This document shows, piece by piece, positions 19,431 to 29,501 of a stretch of DNA of 64,000 bases; position 1 is the stretch's first letter, and the number at the start of each line of letters is the position of its first letter. Where the stretch lies: NCBI GenBank assembly GCA_949297145.1, contig CASFQO010000012.1:1-64000 (forward strand), read 5' to 3'. The position numbers were made by a program, and so were the translations under genes. The notes under the pieces are model-generated. The model was not told the DNA's origin, searched no databases, and worked only from the letters and a program-made list of their open reading frames with translations. Origin of the DNA: an uncultured Alphaproteobacteria bacterium. GTDB taxonomy: Bacteria; Pseudomonadota; Alphaproteobacteria; RF32; CAG-239.

Positions 19431-20366
19431 TTATCCGATTGTTCCGAAATAATTATCTTCTTCTTGATGATGTACTGCTCGCAAATCAAACAGATTTAAT
19501 ATTGTTGCTGATACATAAATTGAAGAATATGTGCCGATAATCAAGCCGGACAATATTGTAAAGGAAAAGCTTTCAAGTGCATCACCACCCCATAAATACA
19601 ATGGAATAACAGCAATCAATGTTGTTACACCTGTCAATATTGTACGAGAAAAGATGTCATTGATACTTTTATTGATTAGCTCTTCTTGTGGCATTTTGCG
19701 ATATTTTTTCAGATTTTCACGAATTCTATCATAAGTTACCACTTTATCATTTACGGAATATCCGACTAATGTCAGAATTGCCGCAATAGTTGTTAAGCTA
19801 AAATCAAATCTGAAAAATGAAAGCAATCCTACAACAATGATGGTATCATGAAACAAGCCCAATAAAGCCCCAATTGCAAACTGCCATTCAAATCTAACCC
19901 AAATATAGATTGCTATGGCTAATATAGCTAAAATTGAAGCTATCGTGCCGGCCATTTTTAGTTCATCACCAACTTGAGGACCTACGGTTTCAACACGACG
20001 ATATTCATAGTTATTGCCTAAAATCTCTCTAATTTCAGCAACAGCTTTTCTTTGAGCTTCATCATTTGCATTATCTGCTTGAGCTCTTATCATCAGCTCT
20101 TTACCTTCGGTTCCAATAGTTTGAAGATTTAGTTCATCAAGCTTAACAACGCTTAATTTTGAGCGTATATCTTCAATGTTTATCGGTTGTTCTGATTTGA
20201 TTTCCATCAAAACACCACCGGAAAAGTCTATACCAAAGTTAAAACTTTTTAGGTATATACTTGCTATTGATAATATCACCATGATTGACGACAGTATGTA
20301 GGTAAAATACCGCGCTTTCATGAAATTGATATTTGTATCTTTGGTTATAAATTTTAACATTGTCAT
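19431..20366 (-). CDS. secF: Protein translocase subunit SecF
   Basis: Inner-membrane RND-like subunit (311 aa, six helices) that, with SecD, uses proton flow to pull exported proteins out of SecYEG. The first periplasmic start FNFGIDFSGGVLMEI, the VGPQVG segment and the helix-4 motif VGYSVNDKVVTYDRIREN are typical. It follows secD by 18 bases and ends at a terminator, so yajC-secD-secF form one operon. Confidence 0.97.
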   Translation of the reverse strand: MTMLKFITKDTNINFMKARYFTYILSSIMVILSIASIYLKSFNFGIDFSGGVLMEIKSEQPINIEDIRSKLSVVKLDELNLQTIGTEGKELMIRAQADNANDEAQRKAVAEIREILGNNYEYRRVETVGPQVGDELKMAGTIASILAILAIAIYIWVRFEWQFAIGALLGLFHDTIIVVGLLSFFRFDFSLTTIAAILTLVGYSVNDKVVTYDRIRENLKKYRKMPQEELINKSINDIFSRTILTGVTTLIAVIPLYLWGGDALESFSFTILSGLIIGTYSSIYVSATILNLFDLRAVHHQEEDNYFGTIG

Positions 20367-20384
20367 TTTTCTATTCCCTTTGTC

Positions 20385-21932
20385 TTAAATCGGTAGTGTC
20401 TTTGGTTTATAGCGGTTAAACCAAGCAGCTATTATCAACCTTGTTACCGTTACAGAGGTAAACATTGAGGTTGCGATACCTATTGATAATGTTACGGCAA
20501 AACCTCTTACCGGACCACTTCCAAAATAGAACAGAACTGCAGCTGCAATTAAAGTTGTTAAGTTTGAGTCAATAATTGTTCCCCATGCAATTGAGAATCC
20601 GCTTTCAATAGCGTCCTTAATAGAACGTCCACCTTTTACTTCTTCACGCATACGTTCAAAGATTAACACATTTGCATCTACGGCCATACCAATGGTTAAA
20701 ATAATACCGGCAATACCAGGCAATGTTAAGGTTGCTCCAATTAGACTTAAAGCTCCTAACATTAAGAATAAGTTCAAGAATACGGTAATCGTTGTAAACA
20801 AACCAAACAAGCCATAAGCAAGCACCAAGAATACAACAACGCCTATAAACCCGATTACAGATGCAAATATTCCGGCTTCAATAGAATCCGCACCCAATCC
20901 AGCACCAACTGTTCTTTCTTCCAAGATATTTAAAGGAGCTGGCAAAGCACCTGAACGCAACAACAAAGCCAGTTCTTGTGCACTTTCCGATGTATAATTT
21001 CCGGTAATTACACCAGAACCACCTGTGATGGCTGACTGAATCGTCGGAGCAGAAATAACTTCATCATCAAGAACAATGGCTAACTGTTCGCCAATGTTAT
21101 TTTTTGTTACTTCACCAAATTTTTTAGCACCTAAATTATTAAACTTAAAGCTAACCGCAGGTGCTCCTTCTTGAAAAGATACACCGGCATCAGTTAATGT
21201 TTCACCACCAACAGCAGGCTTTCTAACAATAACATATTGTTCACCTTCAATTCCGCGGATAATACGAGATGAACTCTTTAATTTACCGCGTTTTGCTTCG
21301 GCTACGGTTGTTGAACTATCAACCAAGTGGAAAGTCATTTTTGCTGTTTTACCGAGCAAAACTTTAACTTCTTCCGGATTTTGAACGCCTGGCAATTGAA
21401 CCAAAATTCTTCCTTCGCCTTGGCTTTGGATGATTGGTTCATTTGTTCCATATTCATCAATACGTTTACGGACGATTTCAATAGATTGATCTATCAGCTT
21501 TCTTTTAATTTCATTTAATGCCGGTTCATCATAGTTGACAACCAAAACATCATTGCCGTTATCTGTTACCTTAAGACCATCATCCATCTTCCGCAAGGGC
21601 ACCATGGCTTTTGCTCTGGAATTTGTGCTCTCAATTTTTACCTTTACACCATCTTCATCTGAACTGATGCTTTGGTAACGAATTCTTGCATCTTTTAGTG
21701 CAGCACGAGCAGAATCTTCTAGTGTCTGCATTCTGTCTTTTAGGGCTGTCTTCATATCTACTTCAAGCAACAAGCTTGAACCACCCTGTAAGTCTAGCCC
21801 TAAATTTACAGGCTGCCACCATGATGGCAAGGTTGTTTTTGGATCTTTAACGAAATTTGGAACGGCAAAGAAAATGCCGAGCAAACATATCGCTAAAATC
21901 ATCACTATTCTTTGTAACGATAATTTATACAT
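20385..21932 (-). CDS. secD: Protein translocase subunit SecD
   Basis: Inner-membrane protein-export subunit (515 aa). It has the N-terminal helix, the signature NLGLDLQGGSSLLLEVD, a P1 periplasmic domain with the LVQLPGV segment, and five C-terminal helices with the conserved DANVLIFERMREE. AGAGAG precedes the ATG. Partner of SecF directly downstream. Confidence 0.97.
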   Translation of the reverse strand: MYKLSLQRIVMILAICLLGIFFAVPNFVKDPKTTLPSWWQPVNLGLDLQGGSSLLLEVDMKTALKDRMQTLEDSARAALKDARIRYQSISSDEDGVKVKIESTNSRAKAMVPLRKMDDGLKVTDNGNDVLVVNYDEPALNEIKRKLIDQSIEIVRKRIDEYGTNEPIIQSQGEGRILVQLPGVQNPEEVKVLLGKTAKMTFHLVDSSTTVAEAKRGKLKSSSRIIRGIEGEQYVIVRKPAVGGETLTDAGVSFQEGAPAVSFKFNNLGAKKFGEVTKNNIGEQLAIVLDDEVISAPTIQSAITGGSGVITGNYTSESAQELALLLRSGALPAPLNILEERTVGAGLGADSIEAGIFASVIGFIGVVVFLVLAYGLFGLFTTITVFLNLFLMLGALSLIGATLTLPGIAGIILTIGMAVDANVLIFERMREEVKGGRSIKDAIESGFSIAWGTIIDSNLTTLIAAAVLFYFGSGPVRGFAVTLSIGIATSMFTSVTVTRLIIAAWFNRYKPKTLPI

Positions 21933-21969
21933 TATTGTTCTCTCTTTTCTATTTGCTTATTCATTAGCT

Positions 21970-22287
21970 TTACTGTTTTGAAACAACTTCTCTAACGCTT
22001 GAGCGAGATATTTTTATCTCAACTCCGTTAGCTATTTCTACTGTTAAAACAGCATCTTCTGCTTTAACAACTTTTGCATAAACGCCACCACCCGTGATAA
22101 TTTCATCTTTAGGCTTAATTGCATTTAGCATATCTTCATGTTCTTTCATTTTTTTCTGTTGTGGACGGATTAGCAAAAAATAAAATATTGCAAAAACAAT
22201 AACCAATTGCACAATAAAGCCTAACATTGGATTTGGCTCTACTGTTGCAGCAGTTCCCGTCGCAGCAATAGCTTCTGATATAAACAT
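21970..22287 (-). CDS. yajC: Preprotein translocase subunit YajC
   Basis: Small single-pass membrane protein (105 aa) associated with SecDF. A hydrophobic helix (about residues 25-45) ends in the family hallmark FYFLLIRPQQKKMKEHEDML, followed by an Ig-like cytosolic domain containing GGGVYAKV. The start at 22287 is chosen because GGAG precedes this ATG by six bases; an ATG four codons earlier overlaps that site. First gene of the yajC-secD-secF operon. Confidence 0.95.
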   Translation of the reverse strand: MFISEAIAATGTAATVEPNPMLGFIVQLVIVFAIFYFLLIRPQQKKMKEHEDMLNAIKPKDEIITGGGVYAKVVKAEDAVLTVEIANGVEIKISRSSVREVVSKQ

Positions 22288-22417
22288 TGTTTTCTCCATT
22301 TAAAATTTAATCTTTTTCGGGTGGATTTTACTCAAAAAAAATACTTGATACAACTCAAATTGCTGAGATTTACCACGAAAATTTTATTTTTAAGGAATAT
22401 TTTTGTCTTTATTTGCT

Positions 22418-23401
22418 TTATGGCAAATATGAGCGAGGGTTTACAGCCTTTTTTCCTGCTCGCACCTCAAAATGAAGCTGTGGGAAATTAACACTTCCGG
22501 TACTTCCCACCGTTGCGATTTTTTCGCCTCTTAATACCTTTTGTCCTTTTTTAACATATAGTCTTTGATTGTGCGCATAGGCTGTAATATATCCATCGCT
22601 ATGTTTGATTAACACTAGATTGCCAAATCCCTTAAGTTCGTTCCCTGCGTAGGCAACAACACCTTTATCTGCTGCCTTCACATTTGTTCCCATTGCAGCC
22701 TTTATGTTAATACCATCGTTTTTACGCCCTTTACCAACAATGCCAAAGTTTGAGACAACGGTTCCTTGTACGGGCCAGATAAATTTGGTTTTGCGATATG
22801 TCGAAACGTTTTTACGTGGCGTTTTCTTACTTATGCTTTTAGTTGTTGCGCTTGATTTTTTAGTTGTTGTTTTACTTTTAGTTGTTTTAGCTGGAGCTGC
22901 CGTCGTTTTTTTTGTAGTATTTCCTTTGGTGTATGAATAGCTTGAAGATCCTCCCGAACTTGCTTTTGAGGCTATTTGATATTGCTTTGTATTTCCCGTT
23001 GCCAACGTTTCCGGCAGCATGAGTGTTTGTCCAACACTTATGGTATAGGGAGCTTCTAAATCATTTAAGCGGCTGAGAGAGGTGATATCTACATTATATT
23101 TTTTTGATATACTGTATAGTGTCTCACCTTTAGAAACTACATGCTTTTGACGTTTGGGAAGTCTCAGATTTTGACCAATATTCAGTGCATATGGTGCGGA
23201 TAGATTATTTTCTTCTATCAAACCTCGCAAGGGAACTTGATATTTTCTAGATAAGCTATAAAGGGTATCTCCCTTTTGAACAACGACACTTCCCGGTGTA
23301 TAGTTATACCCGTAACTATTAAACAAAGGTATACCACCGCTTCTGGCGTAGCAGCCCAAAAGCAGGGGGAGAAACAGTAATGTAATTAGCGCCTTTCTCA
23401 T
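22418..23401 (-). CDS. LysM/M23 lipoprotein, NlpD-like amidase activator
   Basis: Predicted lipoprotein (327 aa; lipobox LLLGC, acylated Cys 17) with two LysM peptidoglycan-binding repeats, a Lys/Thr/Ser-rich linker and a C-terminal M23 domain. The M23 zinc ligands are degraded: the usual HxGxD is NDGIN and the final HLH is QLH, so peptidase activity is unlikely. This is the pattern of NlpD and EnvC, which activate cell-wall amidases in division. AAAGGA precedes the ATG. No surE or pcm neighbour. Confidence 0.88.
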   Translation of the reverse strand: MRKALITLLFLPLLLGCYARSGGIPLFNSYGYNYTPGSVVVQKGDTLYSLSRKYQVPLRGLIEENNLSAPYALNIGQNLRLPKRQKHVVSKGETLYSISKKYNVDITSLSRLNDLEAPYTISVGQTLMLPETLATGNTKQYQIASKASSGGSSSYSYTKGNTTKKTTAAPAKTTKSKTTTKKSSATTKSISKKTPRKNVSTYRKTKFIWPVQGTVVSNFGIVGKGRKNDGINIKAAMGTNVKAADKGVVAYAGNELKGFGNLVLIKHSDGYITAYAHNQRLYVKKGQKVLRGEKIATVGSTGSVNFPQLHFEVRAGKKAVNPRSYLP

Positions 23402-23532
23402 TGTTTTCCTTTGTTTATTATGTTCTTAACTTAAAAACACTAAATATTCGTTAAACTCTTTGAGAATCTGTTCTTGATTTTTGTTATGCATTATTTTATA
23501 CAGAAGTAAATTATAGTTTTGAGGAAAAATTT

Positions 23533-24978
23533 ATGAGTAGTGTTCCAGATATTGTTGATGAAAGCGGTGACAAATATAAATTCGGCTTTGTAACAGATAT
23601 TGCCGCAGATGTTGCGCCTAAAGGGCTTAATGATGATATAATCCGTTTGATTTCTCAAAAAAAAGGGGAGCCGGAATGGTTGTTACAGTCTCGTCTTAAG
23701 GCTTATCATCACTGGCTTATAATGAGTGAACCAACATGGGCAAAATTAACCTATGATAAGATTGATTATCAGGATTTGTACTACTATTCTGCGCCAAAGC
23801 AGGCTGTTCACCCTAAGAGTCTGGATGAAGTTGATCCTAAATTATTGGAAACATATAATAAACTAGGAATTCCGCTTAAAGAACAAGAAGCTTTAGCCGG
23901 TGTGGTTGCTGTTGATGCGGTTTTTGACAGCGTATCTGTCGCTACGACCTATAAAGCTCAACTAAAAAAACAAGGGATTATTTTCTGCTCTATTTCTGAA
24001 GCCATAAAAGAACATCCTGATTTAGTCAAAAAATATCTTGGTTCTGTTGTGCCTTACACCGATAACTTTTTTGCGGCACTTAATTCTGCTGTGTTCACAG
24101 ATGGTTCTTTTGTGTATATCCCTAAAGGGGTTAAATGCCCCATGGAGCTATCTACTTATTTCCGCATCAATGCAAAAAATACCGGACAATTTGAACGCAC
24201 ACTTATTATTGCCGATGAGGGGAGTTATGTTTCCTATTTGGAAGGATGTACCGCTCCGCAACGTGATGAAAATCAACTACATGCAGCCATTGTTGAAATT
24301 GTTGTTCATAAAGATGCCGAGGTTAAATATTCTACTGTTCAAAACTGGTATCCCGGAGATAAAGACGGCAAGGGTGGCGTTTATAATTTTGTAACCAAAC
24401 GTGCTCTTTGTGACGGCGATAACTCTAAAGTTTCTTGGACACAGGTTGAAACAGGCTCTGCTGTTACCTGGAAATATCCTTCTTGTGTTTTGAAAGGAGA
24501 TAATTCTAAAGGTGAATTTTATTCTGTTGCCATTACGAATAACAAGCAGCAGGCAGATACCGGTACTAAAATGATTCATCTCGGGAAAAACACAACTTCT
24601 AAAATTATTTCTAAAGGTATTTCTGCAGGCTTTTCCAACCAAACTTACAGAGGGCTGGTTAAAGTCAGCAAAAATGCTGATAATGCTCGCAACTATTCTC
24701 AATGCGATAGCTTGTTAATTGGCCAAACTTGTGGCTCTCATACTGTTCCATATATTGAAAATAGCAACAAAACAGCTATTTTGGAACATGAGGCGACAAC
24801 TTCTAAAATTAGCGATGAGCAACTTTTTTATTGCAAACAGCGTGGTTTATCCGAAGAAGATGCGGTTAGTTTGATTGTTAATGGTTTTTGCAAGGAAGTT
24901 ATGCAAAAATTGCCTATGGAATTTGCGATTGAAGCTGCTAAACTCATTGATATTTCATTAGAGGGGAGTGTCGGCTAA
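23533..24978 (+). CDS. sufB: Fe-S cluster scaffold protein SufB
   Basis: Subunit of the SufBCD scaffold that assembles iron-sulfur clusters in the cytosol (481 aa, usual length). The core has [27 protein letters not shown] and the C-terminal [21 protein letters not shown] with the conserved His and Glu. GAGGAAAAA precedes the ATG. The expected sufC and sufD do not follow: the next gene is topA on the other strand, after a terminator. sufS, sufT and sufE are 12 kb away. Confidence 0.96.
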   Translation: MSSVPDIVDESGDKYKFGFVTDIAADVAPKGLNDDIIRLISQKKGEPEWLLQSRLKAYHHWLIMSEPTWAKLTYDKIDYQDLYYYSAPKQAVHPKSLDEVDPKLLETYNKLGIPLKEQEALAGVVAVDAVFDSVSVATTYKAQLKKQGIIFCSISEAIKEHPDLVKKYLGSVVPYTDNFFAALNSAVFTDGSFVYIPKGVKCPMELSTYFRINAKNTGQFERTLIIADEGSYVSYLEGCTAPQRDENQLHAAIVEIVVHKDAEVKYSTVQNWYPGDKDGKGGVYNFVTKRALCDGDNSKVSWTQVETGSAVTWKYPSCVLKGDNSKGEFYSVAITNNKQQADTGTKMIHLGKNTTSKIISKGISAGFSNQTYRGLVKVSKNADNARNYSQCDSLLIGQTCGSHTVPYIENSNKTAILEHEATTSKISDEQLFYCKQRGLSEEDAVSLIVNGFCKEVMQKLPMEFAIEAAKLIDISLEGSVG

Positions 24979-25054
24979 AATTCTGTGCATATTCTATTTT
25001 CTTTCTTCCTTTAACGCTTTTTGAGAATATGATTACCTTGTTATTAGAGAAAAC

Positions 25055-25085
25055 AAAAGAGCTCTTTTTTTAAGAGCTCTTTTTT
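25055..25085. terminator. Bidirectional terminator between sufB and topA
   Basis: A perfect 12-bp stem (25055-25066 with 25072-25083) with the GAGCTC core, a short T loop and flanking A/T runs, between two convergent genes. Confidence 0.9.
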
Positions 25086-25089
25086 AGTT

Positions 25090-27543
25090 TTATTTTGTAC
25101 CATCTATAACTTTTATGGCATCATCCAATGTGATATCTTTACCGCGCAGATTATTAGGAATCCGATAGTTGTTTTTACCGCATTTGATATATAAGCCATA
25201 ACGACCTGTTGCCAATAAAATATCTGCTTTCAATTTCGGATGTTGCCCCAAAACTTTAGCTTCCGGCTTTTCAGCAACATTTTTCAACAATTCTTCAGCG
25301 CGTTCTTTGGTTATATTAAAAATATTATCGTTACCGGTTAGTGATTTTGACTTAAGTCCTTGTTTGATGTATTGACCAAATTTCCCTATATTAGCACTTA
25401 TTCCATCACCCAAATCTCTTGGTAAACTTGCTAATATTTCTGCTTGTTCAAAGGTTACTTCTTCCGGCTTTAGGAACTTTGGCAAAGCTATTCTTTTCGG
25501 CTTTTCCGTTGTTGCCGTTGCATCTTCACCTAATTGAACATAATATCCATAAGGTCCTTTTTTCAAATATACATTTAACCCGCCATGTTGTCCCAGCAAC
25601 TTATCTTCCGGATTGGGTTGCTTTTCTACACTTTGTTCCTCTTCTTCTTTAATATCCGTTAAAGGCATGGTATACTTGCACTCCGGATAATTTGAACAGC
25701 CCAGAAATGCACCAAATTTGCCTAATTTAATGCTTAAGTGCCCTTTGTGACATTCCGGGCAAATGCGTGGGTCTGAGCCATCTTCTTTTGCCGGAAACAG
25801 ATGATAAGCCAAGACTTCATCTATCTTATTGATAACTTCACTCACTTGTAGAGGTTGAACGGCTTGAATGTTTTTATAAAATTTCACCCAGAATCCGGCA
25901 AGCAACTTTTTCCACTCCATAGATCCTGCTGAAATATCATCCAGATATTCCTCCATTTGTGCCGTAAAGTCATACTCCACATATTTCTTAAAGAAGTTTT
26001 CCAAAAAGATTGTCACTATTCTTCCTCTGTCTTCCGGAATAAAGCGCAATTTTTCTACTCTGACATATTTACGCTCTTGTAGCACAGCGATAATAGAAGC
26101 ATATGTTGACGGACGGCCGATACCCAATTCTTCCAATTTTTTAACGAGGCTTGCTTCAGTAAAACGCGGCGGAGGTGTCGTATAGTGTTGTTCAGGCTTA
26201 ATGGCCTTCTTTTCTACTGCTTCGTCTACTTCAACATTTGGCAGTAATCTATTTTCGTCATCTTCTGTATCGTCATCTTTACTTTCTTGATACAATTTTA
26301 AGAAACCGTCAAATGCTATTACCTGCCCATTTGCTCGTAATAAAATTTTGCTGTCTGCTGATAACGAATCAATGACCACTTTATCCATAATAGCCGGTTC
26401 CATTTGACAAGCAATGGTTCTCTTCCAGATTAACTCATACAACTTATAGGCGTCAGAATCTAATTTGCCTTCCATCTTTTTCGGTGTATTCATTACATCT
26501 GCCGGACGGATAGCTTCGTGTGCTTCTTGTGCATTTTTAGATTTTGTTTTGTATTCTTTAGCTTCTTTGGGGAGGTATTTTTCACCAAAATATTTTAAAA
26601 TGGCTTCTCGGCATGCGCTAATCGCTTCAACAGATAAATTTACCGCATCCGTTCTCATATAGGTTATATAACCGGATTCATACAAGTTCTGTGCAATCTG
26701 CATTGTCTTTTTGGCTGAGAAACGGAGCTTTCTTGCGGCTTCTTGTTGCAGAGTAGAAGTGGTAAACGGAGGTGCCGGATAACGATTGGCTTTTTTACGT
26801 TCAATTTTTGAAATCTTGAAGTTTTGAGCTTCTATCTTGTTTTTAGCTTCCTCTGCTTTTTCTTTTGTGTTGATATCAAATTTTTCAAGTTTTTTTCCAT
26901 CTAAATTTATCAGATGTGATGGAATTATGGCTTTTTCTGATGTTTCTAAATCAACATCTACCGTCCAATACTCTTCGGGCTTAAATTTTTCAATCTCCAT
27001 TTCGCGATCGCAAATTAAGCGCAACGCAACAGACTGAACACGCCCTGCCGATTTTGATCCCGGAAGTTTACGCCACAAAACCGGTGATAAAGTGAAACCC
27101 ACTAAGTAATCTAATGCTCGACGAGCCATATATGCTGATACTAAATTTTCATCAATTTGACGCGGATTTTGAATAGCCTCTGTGATGGCGTGCTTTGTAA
27201 TTTCATGGAACACAACGCGCTCAATCTTCTTATCTTTTAATTTCTTCTTTGCGCTGAGTTCTTCTAAAATATGCCAGGCAATTGCCTCTCCTTCTCTATC
27301 CGGGTCGGATGCGAGAATCAGTGTATCACAATCTTTTAAGGCTGTTATAATATCATTAAGGCGTTTTTTTCCTCCCGGACTTAATTCCCAGACCATGCTA
27401 AAATCTTTATCCGGATCAACTGATCCGTCTTTACTCGGCAAATCGCGAATATGACCGTAACTGGCCAAAACTTTATAGTCTTTTCCCAAATACTTATTAA
27501 TTGTTTTGGCTTTTGCCGGTGATTCTACTACAACTAATTTCAT
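25090..27543 (-). CDS. topA: DNA topoisomerase I
   Basis: Type IA topoisomerase that relaxes negative supercoils (817 aa). It has the TOPRIM domain (VVESPAKAKTI; ASDPDREGEAIAWH), the catalytic Tyr 295 in ITYMRTDA, one four-cysteine zinc ribbon (CPECHKGH...CSNYPEC) and then three C-terminal TopA repeats with the GxYGxYxxxG pattern. That C-terminal layout is the alphaproteobacterial type. GAGGGA precedes the ATG. dprA lies 12 bases upstream, forming plsY-dprA-topA. Confidence 0.97.
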   Translation of the reverse strand: MKLVVVESPAKAKTINKYLGKDYKVLASYGHIRDLPSKDGSVDPDKDFSMVWELSPGGKKRLNDIITALKDCDTLILASDPDREGEAIAWHILEELSAKKKLKDKKIERVVFHEITKHAITEAIQNPRQIDENLVSAYMARRALDYLVGFTLSPVLWRKLPGSKSAGRVQSVALRLICDREMEIEKFKPEEYWTVDVDLETSEKAIIPSHLINLDGKKLEKFDINTKEKAEEAKNKIEAQNFKISKIERKKANRYPAPPFTTSTLQQEAARKLRFSAKKTMQIAQNLYESGYITYMRTDAVNLSVEAISACREAILKYFGEKYLPKEAKEYKTKSKNAQEAHEAIRPADVMNTPKKMEGKLDSDAYKLYELIWKRTIACQMEPAIMDKVVIDSLSADSKILLRANGQVIAFDGFLKLYQESKDDDTEDDENRLLPNVEVDEAVEKKAIKPEQHYTTPPPRFTEASLVKKLEELGIGRPSTYASIIAVLQERKYVRVEKLRFIPEDRGRIVTIFLENFFKKYVEYDFTAQMEEYLDDISAGSMEWKKLLAGFWVKFYKNIQAVQPLQVSEVINKIDEVLAYHLFPAKEDGSDPRICPECHKGHLSIKLGKFGAFLGCSNYPECKYTMPLTDIKEEEEQSVEKQPNPEDKLLGQHGGLNVYLKKGPYGYYVQLGEDATATTEKPKRIALPKFLKPEEVTFEQAEILASLPRDLGDGISANIGKFGQYIKQGLKSKSLTGNDNIFNITKERAEELLKNVAEKPEAKVLGQHPKLKADILLATGRYGLYIKCGKNNYRIPNNLRGKDITLDDAIKVIDGTK

Positions 27544-27555
27544 CTAAAAATTCCC

Positions 27556-28695
27556 TCAAATTTTAGCTACTTTATTCCCCGGAAGGCGTGTCAGTTTATT
27601 GTCCAACTCTAACTCTACCAGCATCATTAAAACTTCTTCTGTCGGAAGTTGCATGGCGCGGATGAGTTCATCAATATCCTCTCCACTGGCGGAAATTAAT
27701 GATAATAATTTTTTATATTTATCTTCGGTTTCAGTTATTTCCAGTGTTTCTTCTTTTTGTTCTGGAATATCGGAATTATTTTGTTGCTTGTCAAGCGAAT
27801 ATTCAAATAAATCTGCTATTTCATCTTTTTCATATTTATTTGATTCAAATTGCATCGGCGAAAAATTAAAGTCTCTTAATATATCTTCTGCGCCTTCTAC
27901 AAGTTGAGCTCCTTCTTTTAGTAATTTATTGCATCCGGCTGATCGCGCGTCGTATGGCGCCCCCGGAACAGCATAAACGTCTCTGCCCTGCTCTAGAGCC
28001 TGATGAGCTGTAATCAATGAGCCTGAGCGAAGCCCTGCCTCTATGACAAGGACACCTTTACTAAGCCCCGAGACTATTCTGTTTCTTCTGGGAAAGTTTG
28101 ATGCTTGTGGACGCGTGTGAAAAGGATATTCTGTTAAAATTAAGCCACCTTTTTTGATAATTGTTTGATATAAATCTTCGTTTTCTTGAGGATAAACTAT
28201 ATCTACACCCGTCCCCATAACGGCAATTGTACTTCCTTCACCGTCAATTGCTCCCGTATGCGCTGCTTTATCTATGCCGCGCGCCATACCTGAAACAACC
28301 GTTATTTGGTTATTTGCGATTTCTTTTGCCAGATTTTCAGCAAGTTTCATTGCGCTGAGCGAAGCATTTCTTGACCCAACTATGGCAAACATATTGTTAT
28401 TTTTTAGTAGTTCAACATTGCCTTTTGCATAGAGAATCGGCGGGAAATCTTCTATTTGTTTCAAATTATATGGATAAATATCATCTTCTGCCGAGATCAA
28501 CTTCACACCTTTTATTTCAGCTGTCATTACTTCTTCTTGAGCTTTTTTATAAGGCATAATGACTTTCTTTTTAGATATCTCGCTTAATGCATTTTCAACA
28601 TTACCATATTGTTTCACGAGACGTTTGAAACCAATCGGACCTACTCCGTTGGTATTTATGAGCTGAATGTATGATATAAGTTTTTCTCTATCCAA
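27556..28695 (-). CDS. dprA: DNA-processing protein DprA
   Basis: RecA loader for single-stranded DNA taken up by transformation (379 aa). It has an N-terminal helix-hairpin region (TNGVGPIGFKRLV), the Rossmann-like core with VGSRNAS and SGMARGIDKAAH, the FPRRNRIVSGLS segment, and a C-terminal winged-helix domain. The apparent start is TTG at 28695, without a clear ribosome site, 12 bases after plsY. Together with comF at 41.5 kb it suggests remnants of a natural-transformation system, though both are widely kept in non-competent bacteria. Confidence 0.94.
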   Translation of the reverse strand: MDREKLISYIQLINTNGVGPIGFKRLVKQYGNVENALSEISKKKVIMPYKKAQEEVMTAEIKGVKLISAEDDIYPYNLKQIEDFPPILYAKGNVELLKNNNMFAIVGSRNASLSAMKLAENLAKEIANNQITVVSGMARGIDKAAHTGAIDGEGSTIAVMGTGVDIVYPQENEDLYQTIIKKGGLILTEYPFHTRPQASNFPRRNRIVSGLSKGVLVIEAGLRSGSLITAHQALEQGRDVYAVPGAPYDARSAGCNKLLKEGAQLVEGAEDILRDFNFSPMQFESNKYEKDEIADLFEYSLDKQQNNSDIPEQKEETLEITETEDKYKKLLSLISASGEDIDELIRAMQLPTEEVLMMLVELELDNKLTRLPGNKVAKI

Positions 28696-28707
28696 TTTTT
28701 TATGCTT

Positions 28708-29331
28708 CTATTCTGATTTTTTTAATTTTATTTTGCTTTCTTCCCCTTTGAGAAGTCTTCTGATATTTGCATGATGGCGAATAACAACTAAAATTACAAT
28801 TAGAGTGTAAACTATTGTGTATTCCGGTGTCGGAGCAAAGAAGTAAGCTGCTACAGGTACAAAAACTGCCGCGGTTAGAGCTGATAATGAAGAATATTTA
28901 AACGTGAAGGCCATAATCAACCACACTGCCAAAGCAATCACAGCAACAGGCCAGCAGGTTACCAATATAAAACCGAATGTTGATGCAACACCTTTGCCTC
29001 CTTTGAACTTTAGCCATATAGGGAAATTATGTCCCAATACACCGAAGGCTCCGGCTATCAACATTGCCGTTATGCATGCTTCATTTTCTGTCCCTACTGC
29101 ATATTTTGCAGCAACGGCCGCTATACCTGCCTTAAATGCATCACATAAAACTGTTAGTAGGGCTAATGTTTTGTTCCCAGTTCTTAAAACATTCGTCGCG
29201 CCAATATTCCCTGAGCCTATTTTTCTAATATCTCCATACCCAGCCATTTTGGTTAAGATTAACCCAAATGGAATAGAGCCTACCAAATATCCAAATATTG
29301 CACTTAATGCATATACAGCTTCCGCCGACAT
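28708..29331 (-). CDS. plsY: Acyl-phosphate:glycerol-3-phosphate acyltransferase
   Basis: Polytopic enzyme (207 aa, about five helices) making lysophosphatidic acid from acyl-phosphate and glycerol-3-phosphate, the first step of phospholipid synthesis. Motifs: GSIPFGLI, GSGNIGATNVLR and the catalytic LKFKGGKGVAST. GGAGAAAAA precedes the ATG. Divergent from pyrH, and first in plsY-dprA-topA. Confidence 0.96.
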   Translation of the reverse strand: MSAEAVYALSAIFGYLVGSIPFGLILTKMAGYGDIRKIGSGNIGATNVLRTGNKTLALLTVLCDAFKAGIAAVAAKYAVGTENEACITAMLIAGAFGVLGHNFPIWLKFKGGKGVASTFGFILVTCWPVAVIALAVWLIMAFTFKYSSLSALTAAVFVPVAAYFFAPTPEYTIVYTLIVILVVIRHHANIRRLLKGEESKIKLKKSE

Positions 29332-29501
29332 ATTTTTTCTCCTAAAATATTTTTTGCTTATGTTAGTAAAAAGAGTAAAAATTTCAACTTATTTTAAATT
29401 TGCATGTGTATTTTATCTTTTTGTATATTAGGCAAAAAAAATTAATGACATTGTTGTTTAATTGTTTATTATAGGCTTAAATATTTAATTTAGGGGAGCA
29501 A

